Source of the DNA: CAWGYQ01 sp963817395 | GTDB taxonomy: Bacteria > Acidobacteriota > Vicinamibacteria > Vicinamibacterales > CAVPJW01 | DNA length: 64,000 nt | Direction of reading: 5' to 3' | NCBI GenBank assembly: GCA_963817395.1 | Contig: CAWFOC010000004.1 | Coordinates: forward strand, 372,001 to 436,000 | Shown: positions 35,358 through 43,989 of the stretch, piece by piece | How the letters are laid out: the number at the start of each line of letters is the position of its first letter | Numbering within the stretch: the stretch's first letter is position 1 | Notes under the pieces: model-generated | The model's input: only the letters and a program-made list of their open reading frames with translations | Told to the model about the DNA's origin: nothing | Database searches by the model: none | Translations under genes and position numbers: made by a program

Positions 35358-35771
35358 CTACTTGGGGCGGACGACCAGCTCGCCGCGCATCCTGCGGCAA
35401 CCATCGTCTGCAGAAAGGTTGCAGTAGAAGGCGAACGTGCCAGGCCTGTCGGCGCGGAACTCGAAGACCGTCGAACCGCCGCCCGCCACGCGCCGCGCAA
35501 TACGGTAGGAATCGACGGTAAAGCTGTGCGCGATGTCGTCCGACTTGAGCACGATCTTGACGAGATCGTCTTGCGCGACCTCGATCCGCTCAGGGAGAAA
35601 GGTGTACTTGCGGGCGACGACAGTGAACGAACGTTTGCTCGCTGGATCCGCCTCTTGCGCGAGCGCCACTCCCAGGCCCGGTCGCTCCGTCATTCCCAGG
35701 ACCGAACTTGCAAGCAGAGCGATAAGGGCCGAGCCAGCCAGATATCCAAATGGATGAGCTAGCACAAGCAT
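35358..35771 (-). CDS. single-domain cupredoxin, secreted
   Basis: 137 residues. An N-terminal hydrophobic segment (FGYLAGSALIALLASSVLG) acts as signal or anchor, then a cupredoxin fold: YTFLPERIEVAQDDLVKIVLKSDDIAHSF gives a His, and FAFYCNLSADDGCRRMRGELVV gives Cys, Cys and Met. That spacing recalls cytochrome c oxidase subunit II CuA sites, but the second His (CGxxH) and bridging Glu are not in the usual places. So a type 1 or modified copper site is more likely. It could carry electrons or bind copper. It lies 57 bases downstream of the pnp stop. Confidence 0.7.
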   Translation of the reverse strand: MLVLAHPFGYLAGSALIALLASSVLGMTERPGLGVALAQEADPASKRSFTVVARKYTFLPERIEVAQDDLVKIVLKSDDIAHSFTVDSYRIARRVAGGGSTVFEFRADRPGTFAFYCNLSADDGCRRMRGELVVRPK

Positions 35772-35828
35772 CCCCCCTTATTCAGACGGTCTCGTAAGCG
35801 GGTTGGCTGCAACACCCGCGCCGCCGGG

Positions 35829-37943
35829 CTAAGCTTCGTTGCCGCCGGCCGCCGTCTGCTCCTGCAACAATGCCTTACGGCTCAGTCGGATCTTGCCGGT
35901 CGGGTCGATGTTGATCACTTTCACCAGCAGCTGCTCGCCTTCCTTCAGCTCGTCACGGACATCCTTCACGCGGTGATTCGCAATCTCCGAGACGTGCAAT
36001 AACCCATCGGTGCCGGGCATGATCTCGACGAACGCGCCGAAGTCCGTAATCCGTTGCACCTTTCCCATGTAGGTCTTGTTGAGCTCAGGCGTGGCGGTGA
36101 GCTCCTGGATGATGTTGATGGCCTTTTGCGCCGACTCCTGATCGGCCGATGCCACATTGACGCTGCCGTCGTCCTCGACGTCGATCTTCACACCAGTACG
36201 CTCGATGATGCTTCGGATCATCTTGCCGCCCGGTCCGATGACGTCGCGGATCTTATCGACAGGAATTCGGATTGTGATTATGCGTGGCGCAAATGCCGAA
36301 ATGCTCGTGCGCGATGTCCCGATCGCTTCGGCCATCTTTTGTAGAATCTCGAGGCGGCCCCGGCGCGCCTGCTCGAGCGCCGTCCGCATGATCTCGGAGG
36401 TGACACCGGACACCTTGATGTCCATTTGCAGGGCGGTGATGCCGCCCGCCGTGCCCGCCACCTTGAAGTCCATGTCGCCGTAGTGATCCTCCGCGCCTGC
36501 GATGTCGCTCAGCACCGCATAGCGGCCTGTCTTCTCGTCCATGATGAGTCCCATGGCAATGCCGGCCACCGGGGCCGACAAGGGCACGCCGGCATCCATC
36601 ATCGCCAGCGATCCGCCGCAGACCGATGCCATCGACGAGGACCCGTTCGACTCCAGGATGTCTGAGACGATGCGAATCGTGTACGGAAATTTGTCTTCAC
36701 CGGGCACGATCGGCAGGAGGGCCCGCTCGGCGAGGGCGCCGTGCCCCACTTCGCGCCGGCCCGGGCCGCGCAGGAACGCCACCTCGCCCACCGAGAAGGG
36801 CGGGAAGTTGTAGTGCAGCATGAAGCGCTTCCACGTCTCCCCGTCGACCATTTCGATCTTCTGCTGATCCTCGGCGGTGCCGAGCGTCACGGTGACCAGA
36901 GCCTGCGTCTCACCGCGGGTGAAGACAGCCGAGCCGTGGGTGCGGGGCAGCACGCCCACCTCTGACCAGATTGGGCGGATCTCGTCGAACCGTCGTCCGT
37001 CGAGCCGGAGGTGGCGCTCGAGGATCTCGTCGCGGAGCACCTTCTCCTTGAGCTCCTTGAAGATCGACTTCGCGACGAGCTTCCGCTCGACCTCACCCTC
37101 CGGGAACGAGGCAATGAGCTCCTCGAGAACCTCGTCCACGCGATCGTAGTTTTCGAGCTTGCCCCGGATGCGCATGGCCTCGCTCAGCGGGACCAGCACC
37201 TTCTCCTCGACGTCGCGGTAGAACTCGTGACCGATCTCCTTCTTGGGCGCTTCGAGCTTCTTCTTGCCGACTTCCCGAGCCAGATCGTCGATCGTCTCGA
37301 CGATTTGGCGAATGGCGGCGTGGCCGGCCTCCAGGGCCGCCACCGCCTCGTCTTCTGAGGCTTCCCGTGCTCCGGCCTCGACCATCACCAGGCCGTCCCG
37401 GCTTCCCGCCAGCACGAGATCCAGCCGGCTGCGCCGACGTTGCTCGTAGGTCGGGTTGATGACGTACTGCCCGTCGATGAGGCCGACCCGGACGCCGGCG
37501 ATGGTCTTGAGAAATGGAATTTCCGAGAGCGCGAGCGCCGCCGACGCGCCGGTAATGGCGAGCACGTCCGAATCGTTCTCCGCGTCCGCTGACAGCACGA
37601 GCGCGATGACCTGGGTCTCGTGCCGCCAACCGCCGGGGAAGAGCGGCCGGATGGGCCGATCGATCACGCGGCTCGTCAGCACTTCCTTGTCGGCAGGCTT
37701 GCCCTCGCGCTTAAAGAATCCGCCGGGAATCCGGCCCGATGCGTAGGTGTACTCGCGGTAGTCGACTGTCAGTGGCAGGAAGTCGATGCCCTCCCGCGCG
37801 GCTGCCGCGTAGCACGCCGTCACGAGAACCACCGTGTCGCCCAGACGGACGATGACCGAGCCGTCAGCCTGCTTGGCCAGTTTGCCGGTTTCGAACGAGA
37901 GTGTCTCCGATCCGATCGAGAGTTCACGCCTGTGAATCGTCAT
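35829..37943 (-). CDS. pnp: polyribonucleotide nucleotidyltransferase (PNPase)
   Basis: 704 residues: two RNase PH-like cores (SGRIPGGFFKREGKP; RTHGSAVFTRGETQALVTVTLG), an all-helical linker, then the KH domain (about residues 550-615; RDVIGPGGKMIRSIIERTG) and S1 domain (about 620-690; GKVQRITDFGAFVEI). It degrades RNA 3' to 5' using phosphate. It follows rpsO on the same strand, the classic rpsO-pnp order; the 217-base gap (37944-38160) contains no gene and may hold the processed pnp leader. Confidence 0.97.
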   Translation of the reverse strand: MTIHRRELSIGSETLSFETGKLAKQADGSVIVRLGDTVVLVTACYAAAAREGIDFLPLTVDYREYTYASGRIPGGFFKREGKPADKEVLTSRVIDRPIRPLFPGGWRHETQVIALVLSADAENDSDVLAITGASAALALSEIPFLKTIAGVRVGLIDGQYVINPTYEQRRRSRLDLVLAGSRDGLVMVEAGAREASEDEAVAALEAGHAAIRQIVETIDDLAREVGKKKLEAPKKEIGHEFYRDVEEKVLVPLSEAMRIRGKLENYDRVDEVLEELIASFPEGEVERKLVAKSIFKELKEKVLRDEILERHLRLDGRRFDEIRPIWSEVGVLPRTHGSAVFTRGETQALVTVTLGTAEDQQKIEMVDGETWKRFMLHYNFPPFSVGEVAFLRGPGRREVGHGALAERALLPIVPGEDKFPYTIRIVSDILESNGSSSMASVCGGSLAMMDAGVPLSAPVAGIAMGLIMDEKTGRYAVLSDIAGAEDHYGDMDFKVAGTAGGITALQMDIKVSGVTSEIMRTALEQARRGRLEILQKMAEAIGTSRTSISAFAPRIITIRIPVDKIRDVIGPGGKMIRSIIERTGVKIDVEDDGSVNVASADQESAQKAINIIQELTATPELNKTYMGKVQRITDFGAFVEIMPGTDGLLHVSEIANHRVKDVRDELKEGEQLLVKVINIDPTGKIRLSRKALLQEQTAAGGNEA

Positions 37944-38160
37944 TCCCTACCTCAGTCTTGTTGTGCGAACGCATGGATTCCCACCCGGCGCGCGGCGTGG
38001 ATCCGGCGATGTCGTCCGACGACGCTCGCTCGTGACCGTCGCAGCTGCTCGAGACGGGGAACACAGTCGGTGATCACATGAATGTCCCGGCGTCCACCCT
38101 CAATGGGTGCCTGATGGACAACAGCACCGCCTCGGGCGGCGCCGTGCCGGTCGGCCACGT

Positions 38161-38430
38161 TCACTTCCGGATGCCGAGGCGACGGATGAGTTCGGTATAG
38201 CGCTCGGAGTTCTTGGACTTCAGATAGTCCAGAAGACGACGGCGCTGGCCAACCAGCTTGAGCAGACCGCGTCTGGAATGATGATCCTTTGCGTGCGTCT
38301 TGAAATGGTCCGTCAGATACCCGATCCGCTCGCTGAGAATCGCCACTTGCACCTCAGGCGAGCCGGTGTCGCTTTCGTGCGTCTGATAATTGCCGATGAG
38401 CTCGGTTTTTCGCGTCTTGGTCAATGCCAC
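38161..38430 (-). CDS. rpsO: 30S ribosomal protein S15
   Basis: 89 residues starting at GTG 38430 with GAAGGAG 6 bases upstream. The sequence is canonical: ALTKTRKTELIGNYQ, DTGSPEVQVAIL, HHSRRGLLKLVGQRRRLLDYL. It binds 16S rRNA early in 30S assembly. The 154 bases between truB and rpsO (38431-38584) may contain an S15 autoregulatory leader, but no clear pseudoknot was made out. Confidence 0.97.
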   Translation of the reverse strand: MALTKTRKTELIGNYQTHESDTGSPEVQVAILSERIGYLTDHFKTHAKDHHSRRGLLKLVGQRRRLLDYLKSKNSERYTELIRRLGIRK

Positions 38431-38584
38431 GCCCGCTCCTTCACGCGCGGCCCAGAACGGCTCGAGCCGAACCGGTGCCGCCGTTCACATCAGGGCTTGT
38501 TCGTCCGGTAGGTCGACGTTCTACGTCGTGGTCGATCGCGACACGTACTGGAACGATGCCTCTAAATTCAAGTAACTCAAAATC

Positions 38585-39487
38585 TTACACCAAGACAACG
38601 GCGGGACGCAAAGTGCCTGGCTCCGGCCCGGCGCGAGCCACGCCGACCAGCGTGCCCTCGAGGTCGAGCAGCCGCACCATGGCATCGGGTGGCAGCCGCG
38701 CCGTGTCGATTCGCTCGACCAAGTGCTCCGTGCCAATGGCATTGCCGTGGGCCGCCCGGCGCGCCCCGAGTTCGGTCAGCGTCACGCCGGCCAGGTCGCC
38801 GACCACGCGGTCCATAGGGATCAGGTGCTCGACCGCGCCGGGGCCTGCCTGGCAGATCCACTCGAGCGTTTTCGCAGCGTCGAGCGAAAAAGGTCCGATG
38901 CGGGTCCGGCGAAGCGTCTCCAGGCACGCGCCGATTCCGAGGCGCATGCCCAGCGCGTGAGCCAGGGACCGCACGTAGAAGCCGGCGGAACAGGTGAGAC
39001 GGATGCGCACGCGGTCGGGGGTGTGCTCGATCAGTTCCAGCTCGTGAACGACGACGCGGACAGGCGGCAGCGCCATCGGGCGCTGGCGTCGCGCCAGTCG
39101 GTGAGCGCGGACCCCGTCAATCTTTTTGGCCGAGTACGGTGGAGGGGTCTGTTCGAAGGCTCCGACGAACACCTGGAGCGCCTGGCGGATCTCGGCGGTC
39201 TCCACGGGCCGAACCTCGGTGGGGTCGCCGGCGAGTTTGCCGGTAATGTCGTAGGTGTCGGTGGTCAGGCCGAGGCGAATGCTCGCCTCATAGGTCTTGA
39301 CGTGGGTCGTCAGAAAGCGGGACAGCCGGGTCGCTTGTCCGAAGAGCAGAACCAGCACTCCAGTGGCCATCGGATCGAGAGTGCCGGTGTGTCCGATACG
39401 TCGCACGCCCGTCACGCGCCGCACGGCGGCCACGACATCGTGCGAGGTGGGACCGCCGGGCTTGTCGACGACGAGCGCGCCGTTCAT
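38585..39487 (-). CDS. truB: tRNA pseudouridine(55) synthase TruB
   Basis: 300 residues: NGALVVDKPGGPTSHDVV, the catalytic-Asp motif RRIGHTGTLDPMATGVL, PPPYSAKKIDGVRAHRLAR, and CSAGFYVRSLAHALG, all diagnostic. It makes pseudouridine 55 in the tRNA T-loop. ATG 39487 overlaps the stop of the upstream DHH phosphoesterase by four bases. The C-terminal part carries a small PUA-like region. Confidence 0.96.
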   Translation of the reverse strand: MNGALVVDKPGGPTSHDVVAAVRRVTGVRRIGHTGTLDPMATGVLVLLFGQATRLSRFLTTHVKTYEASIRLGLTTDTYDITGKLAGDPTEVRPVETAEIRQALQVFVGAFEQTPPPYSAKKIDGVRAHRLARRQRPMALPPVRVVVHELELIEHTPDRVRIRLTCSAGFYVRSLAHALGMRLGIGACLETLRRTRIGPFSLDAAKTLEWICQAGPGAVEHLIPMDRVVGDLAGVTLTELGARRAAHGNAIGTEHLVERIDTARLPPDAMVRLLDLEGTLVGVARAGPEPGTLRPAVVLV

Positions 39488-40488
39488 GCAGGATGCTCCA
39501 GGGCCTCTGTCCGATCGAGCATCTCGACGACGCTCTTGGCGAGCGCGGGCCGCAGGGTGTCGAGCGCACCGTCAATCGAGAATGCCGAGGCATTCTTGTG
39601 ACCTCCGCCGCCAAATTGCCTGGCCACGGCGCCAACATCGACGTCGCCCTTGGACCTCAAGCTGACCCTGAACTGGCCCGGTTCGATCTCTTTGAAGAAC
39701 GCCACGGCTTGAATCTGCTTCACGCTGAGCGGCATGTTGATCAAGCCGTCCGTGTCGTCCCAGGTCGCTCCCGTCGCCGAGACCGTGGCTTCGTCGACGT
39801 GCAGAGTCGCCAGCCGTCCGGCGCTATCAATCTGCATCGTGTTCAGGAGGACGCCGAGCAGCTTCAACCGGCCAAGCGGACTGCTGTCGTACACCTGGCG
39901 GGCCATGGCGGTCGGGTTGACGCCAGCTTCCACGAGCTCCCGGCAGATGTCGAACGTGCGGGCCGTGATGTTGGAGTAGTGAAACGAGCCCGTATCCGTC
40001 AGGATGGCCAAATAGAGATGCGTGGCGATCTCCGCGCTCAGGGGCACCCGCAACGTTCGAATGATGTCGAACACCATCTCGCCGCACGCGGCGGCCGAGG
40101 GCTCGAACCAGTTGACCGCGCCAAAGCCCGTGTTGCCCGGATGGTGGTCGACATTGATGACGAAGTACCGATCCAGCCCTGCGACGCCGGTGCGAGCCAG
40201 ATCGCCGCATTCCAGGATGATCGCGACCTCATGATCGCCATGCGCCTCGGCGGCAATCTCGATGCTGTCGACGCCGGGGAAATGTCGCAGCGGTTCGGGC
40301 GCCGGATCACGATTGATGAGATGTACCCGCTTCCCGAGAGCACGCAGCGCATAGGCGAGCGCGAGCTGGGATCCGATGGAATCGCCATCGGGCCGCGCGT
40401 GGGAACTCAGCAGAAACTGCTGACGGCGCAGGATTGCCTCGCACGTGCGCGACAGTCCCCGATCCTGCTCCTCAGCCCGTGCGGTCAT
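39484..40488 (-). CDS. nrnA: DHH-family phosphoesterase NrnA (oligoribonuclease / pAp phosphatase)
   Basis: 334 residues. Motif I LLSSHARPDGDSIGSQLAL, the metal site FVINVDHHPGN, ILTDTGSFHYSN, and the DHHA1 substrate motif GGGGHKNASAF are all present and in order. Family role: degrades short RNA oligomers and dephosphorylates pAp. It overlaps rbfA by 17 bases and truB by four, so the three are tightly coupled. Confidence 0.93.
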   Translation of the reverse strand: MTARAEEQDRGLSRTCEAILRRQQFLLSSHARPDGDSIGSQLALAYALRALGKRVHLINRDPAPEPLRHFPGVDSIEIAAEAHGDHEVAIILECGDLARTGVAGLDRYFVINVDHHPGNTGFGAVNWFEPSAAACGEMVFDIIRTLRVPLSAEIATHLYLAILTDTGSFHYSNITARTFDICRELVEAGVNPTAMARQVYDSSPLGRLKLLGVLLNTMQIDSAGRLATLHVDEATVSATGATWDDTDGLINMPLSVKQIQAVAFFKEIEPGQFRVSLRSKGDVDVGAVARQFGGGGHKNASAFSIDGALDTLRPALAKSVVEMLDRTEALEHPA

Positions 40489-40861
40489 CGTCCTCGGTGG
40501 TGGAAGTGGCCGAACGCTCCGCTCGAATCTCCTGGAGCAGCTGCTCGATTCGGTCCTGCTTCTCGATCGACTCGTCGAAAACGAACTCCAGCTCTGGTAT
40601 CCGTTTCAACCGCAGACGCCGGCCGATCATCCGCCGCAGGAAAGGCGCGGCGCGCACCAGCGCGCGGCTGGTCCCGCGGCGGGCTGCGGCATCGCCGAGC
40701 GTCGTGTAGTACACGCGCGCCAGCTGAAGATCGGGCGTGACTTCCACACGAGTGAGCGTGACGAACCCTATCCCGGGATCGTGCACCTCTCGGACGAGCA
40801 ACTCGCTCACTTCCTGTCGGAGCTGATCGGCGACGCGGTCAGGTCTGGAACCTTGTGGCAT
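40472..40861 (-). CDS. rbfA: ribosome-binding factor A
   Basis: 129 residues: RPDRVADQLRQEVSELLVREVHDPG, FVTLTRVEVTPDLQLARVYYT, and RRMIGRRLRLKRIPELEFVFDES, a KH-like fold used in 16S rRNA maturation. It lies between the YlxP-like gene (6 bases upstream) and nrnA, the usual place in nusA-infB operons. Confidence 0.95.
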   Translation of the reverse strand: MPQGSRPDRVADQLRQEVSELLVREVHDPGIGFVTLTRVEVTPDLQLARVYYTTLGDAAARRGTSRALVRAAPFLRRMIGRRLRLKRIPELEFVFDESIEKQDRIEQLLQEIRAERSATSTTEDDDRTG

Positions 40862-40867
40862 GGCGGT

Positions 40868-41149
40868 TCAGGTGAGAAATTCCACTTCGCGGCGCGCGAT
40901 CAATCCAGGCTCGAGCCGCTCGATCTCGTCTGCCACGGCCGCCAGCTCGCGATCGGCGTGGGCGCTCGTCGTCGCGATCGTGACGATGCCCAGTCCGGCC
41001 CGCTGCCACAGGTCGTGATGGGCCACCTCCGCAACGGCCACATTGAACTTGCGCAGGCGGTCCTTGAGGCCGCGGAGCACCATGCGCTTGTCCTTGAGCG
41101 ACTGTGCGCCCGGCAGATGCAGCTCGATCGAGAGTAAACCGACGATCAT
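40868..41149 (-). CDS. DUF503 (YlxP-like) protein
   Basis: 93 residues from ATG 41149: MIVGLLSIELHLPGAQSLKDKR, then RLRKFNVAVAEVAHHDLWQRAGLGIV, the DUF503 pattern. The longer frame to 41284 overlaps infB and is not real. Such proteins are regularly encoded between infB and rbfA; a role in ribosome maturation or RNA binding is suspected but not established here. Confidence 0.9.
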   Translation of the reverse strand: MIVGLLSIELHLPGAQSLKDKRMVLRGLKDRLRKFNVAVAEVAHHDLWQRAGLGIVTIATTSAHADRELAAVADEIERLEPGLIARREVEFLT

Positions 41150-41193
41150 GCGTGGCGGACCGACCAGAAAAACGGCGGGCGATTCAGGGACGG

Positions 41194-43944
41194 CTAGGCG
41201 CCCAGGGCCACACGCTCGAGCGCGAACACCTCGATGAGATCGCCGACCTTGATGTCGTTGAACCGCTCGAGGCCGATGCCGCACTCGAAGCCGGTCTTCA
41301 CCTCGCTCACGTCGTCCTTGAATCGCCGAAGCGACGCGATCTTGCCCTGGAAGACGACCACGTGATCACGCAGGAGCCGCGCCTGCGCATCGCCGGCGCG
41401 CGTGATGCGGCCTTCGGTGACCATACAACCTGCAATCGTGCCCACTTTCGGCACTTTGAACGTATCGCGCACCTCGGCCACGCCCAGCCGTACTTCCTTG
41501 AAGGTCGGATCGAGGAGACCGGCCATGGCCTTCTTGATTTCGTCGGTGACGTTGTAGATCACCGAATGGTGCCGAATCTCGACCCGCTCGCGGTCCGCGA
41601 CATCGCTGGCATTGCGATCCGGTCGCACGTTGAACCCGATGATGATGGCGTTCGACGCCGAAGCCAGCAGCACGTCGGACTCGTTGATGGCCCCGACGCC
41701 GGCGTGGATGATGCGAATCTTCACCTTCTCGTCCGAGAGCTTGGCGAGCGAATCGGCCAGCACTTCGGCCGATCCTTGCACGTCGGCCTTGATGATGACC
41801 GGCATTTCCTTGATGCCGCCCTCGGCAATCTGCTGCTGCAGCGATTCGAGCGTCAGACGGCCGCCCTTTGCGCCGAGCGCACGGTCCTTGGCCTGGTTCT
41901 GACGGAATAGCGCGATCTGGCGGGCCTTGACCGCATCGGACAGCGCCTGGAACGCATCGCCGGGCTGCGGCACGCCGCCCAGGCCGAGCACCTCGACCGG
42001 CGTGGACGGGGGAGCCGCCTTGATCGAGCGGCCGCGGTCGTCGATGAGCGCCCTGACACGGCCCGAGATGGGACCGGCGATGAACGTGTCGCCGACGCGC
42101 AACGTGCCGTCCTGCACCAGGATGGTCGCGACAGGCCCACGACCCTTGTCGAGTTTGGCTTCGAGCACCGTGCCCGACGCGTTCCGCTTCGGGTTGGCTT
42201 TCAACTCGCCGATGTCGGTGACGAGCAGGATCATCTCGAGCAGCAGGTCCAGGTTCTGCCGCTTCTTGGCCGAGACCTCCACGACCACCTGCTGACCGCC
42301 CCAGTCCTCGGGCACCAGGTTCATGTCGGCCAGTCCGCGCTTGACGCGCTCGACGTTCGCGTCGGGCTTGTCGATCTTGTTGATGGCCACCACCATCGGC
42401 ACATTCGCGGCTCGCGCGTGGTCGATAGCCTCCCGGGTCTGCGGCATCACCCCATCGTCGGCCGCGACGACGAGCACGACGACGTCGGTGACACGCGCGC
42501 CACGTGCCCGCATGAGAGTGAAGGCTTCATGACCAGGGGTGTCCAGGAAAACGATGTCTCGCCCGTTGATCGAGACGTGATAGGCGCCGATGTGCTGGGT
42601 GATCCCGCCGGCCTCGCGCTCGGCCACGCGCGCCTCGCGGATGGCGTCGAGCAGACTCGTCTTGCCGTGGTCCACATGGCCCATCACGGTGACCACCGGT
42701 GCGCGCGTCACCACGTCCTCTGGATGCGACGCCTCGGTTTCCGCGTGCAGGACTTCCTCTTCGAAGGTTCGCATCTGCACGTCCGCACCGAACTCGCGCG
42801 CGAGCATGGTCGCCGTCTCCGTGTCGAGTGTCGTGTTGATGGTCATCATCAACCGCTTCTCGAGCAGTTTGCGGAGCACGTCCTTGCCCTTGACGTCCAG
42901 CTTGTCGGCGAGATCCTTCACGGTCATCCCCTCGGCGAGGGTAATGGTGCGCGTGACCGGCGGAGGAGCGGCGGCCAGAGGCTGCGACGTCATCGCCGGG
43001 CGGGCGCGGTCTTCCCGACGTGGCATCGCCGGGCGCGGCGCGGAGGGACGATACGGCGGCCGCGGAGGGAACATACCGGGACGTGGCGCGCCCGACGGCC
43101 CTCCTGGTCGAGACTGAGGCGGCTGGGGACGGATGGGCTGCGAGGGCAGCGGTCGCGGTCCCCCTGGCACAACCGGGCGTGACGGTCCCGGGTACGGTGG
43201 TCTCAGCTGAGCAGGCGGTGCGGGTCGTGGCGGCGCCGGACGGCCGGCTGCAGCCGTGCCCGCAGGCGCGGCGACTGGAGGACGGGGTGCGGCCGGCGTG
43301 GATGGACGGTCGACGGACGGCGCCGCCGCACGAGGCTGCACTGGCGGTGCCGCCACAGGTGGCGGCATCGCGCTACCGGGTTCGGCTGGCGACCGCCTCT
43401 CCTCCACGCGCAGACGCAACGTTGGCGGAACGAAGCGACCTGGCGCGGCTGCGTGTCCAGGGTGGCCGGCCGGAGTGGTTGGCGATTCGATCCCGATTTC
43501 TGCGACCTCGGCCTCGTCCAACTCCACCGCCGGCGCGACGCTCGCTTCTTCAGGCTCGGCCACCGATTCCGGTTCGACCGACGCGTCGGCACTGACCGCC
43601 TCGTCGTCAAGCGGCGCTTCGACCACTGGCACGGGCGGCCTGATCGTCTTGACGAGCCGCGGGGGGCCGAGTACAGGTGCAGCGGGCCGTGGCGGCTCGG
43701 CTTTCTTGGCGGGCGACGACTTTCGCGCGCGAGACGCGTGTGTCTCGGCGAACATGTCACCGCTGGGCAGCGAGACGCCTCGTTGGCGGGCAAGGCGCTC
43801 GACGAATTGCCTCGCCACGACTTCCTCGATCGTGCTCGACGCGCTCTTGACGTCGATCCCGTGATCGCGCTTGAGCAGCGCCGTCACTTCCTGGCTGGTG
43901 GTGCCCAGCAGCTCTGCGACCTTGTAAATCCGAACAGTGGCCAA
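41194..43944 (-). CDS. infB: translation initiation factor IF-2
   Basis: 916 residues. The N-terminal IF2_N domain (MATVRIYKVAELLGTTSQEV) is followed by a long Pro/Ala/Arg-rich linker (about 75-330), a second IF2_N (VKDLADKLDVKGKDVLRKLL), and the GTPase domain with G1 GHVDHGKTS (about 420-428), G3 DTPGHEAF and G4 NKID. Domains II-IV follow. It positions initiator tRNA on the 30S subunit. It is part of the rimP-nusA-infB-ylxP-rbfA-nrnA-truB-rpsO-pnp series. Confidence 0.97.
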   Translation of the reverse strand: MATVRIYKVAELLGTTSQEVTALLKRDHGIDVKSASSTIEEVVARQFVERLARQRGVSLPSGDMFAETHASRARKSSPAKKAEPPRPAAPVLGPPRLVKTIRPPVPVVEAPLDDEAVSADASVEPESVAEPEEASVAPAVELDEAEVAEIGIESPTTPAGHPGHAAAPGRFVPPTLRLRVEERRSPAEPGSAMPPPVAAPPVQPRAAAPSVDRPSTPAAPRPPVAAPAGTAAAGRPAPPRPAPPAQLRPPYPGPSRPVVPGGPRPLPSQPIRPQPPQSRPGGPSGAPRPGMFPPRPPYRPSAPRPAMPRREDRARPAMTSQPLAAAPPPVTRTITLAEGMTVKDLADKLDVKGKDVLRKLLEKRLMMTINTTLDTETATMLAREFGADVQMRTFEEEVLHAETEASHPEDVVTRAPVVTVMGHVDHGKTSLLDAIREARVAEREAGGITQHIGAYHVSINGRDIVFLDTPGHEAFTLMRARGARVTDVVVLVVAADDGVMPQTREAIDHARAANVPMVVAINKIDKPDANVERVKRGLADMNLVPEDWGGQQVVVEVSAKKRQNLDLLLEMILLVTDIGELKANPKRNASGTVLEAKLDKGRGPVATILVQDGTLRVGDTFIAGPISGRVRALIDDRGRSIKAAPPSTPVEVLGLGGVPQPGDAFQALSDAVKARQIALFRQNQAKDRALGAKGGRLTLESLQQQIAEGGIKEMPVIIKADVQGSAEVLADSLAKLSDEKVKIRIIHAGVGAINESDVLLASASNAIIIGFNVRPDRNASDVADRERVEIRHHSVIYNVTDEIKKAMAGLLDPTFKEVRLGVAEVRDTFKVPKVGTIAGCMVTEGRITRAGDAQARLLRDHVVVFQGKIASLRRFKDDVSEVKTGFECGIGLERFNDIKVGDLIEVFALERVALGA

Positions 43945-43989
43945 CGCGTACCTCGGTTTTCCTGCGTGGTGCGTCTATCAGCGACGCGG

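Noticed and set aside
35799..35820. GCGGGT/ACCCGC hairpin between pnp and the cupredoxin gene
   Set aside because: No T-tract follows on the minus strand, so it is not called a terminator.
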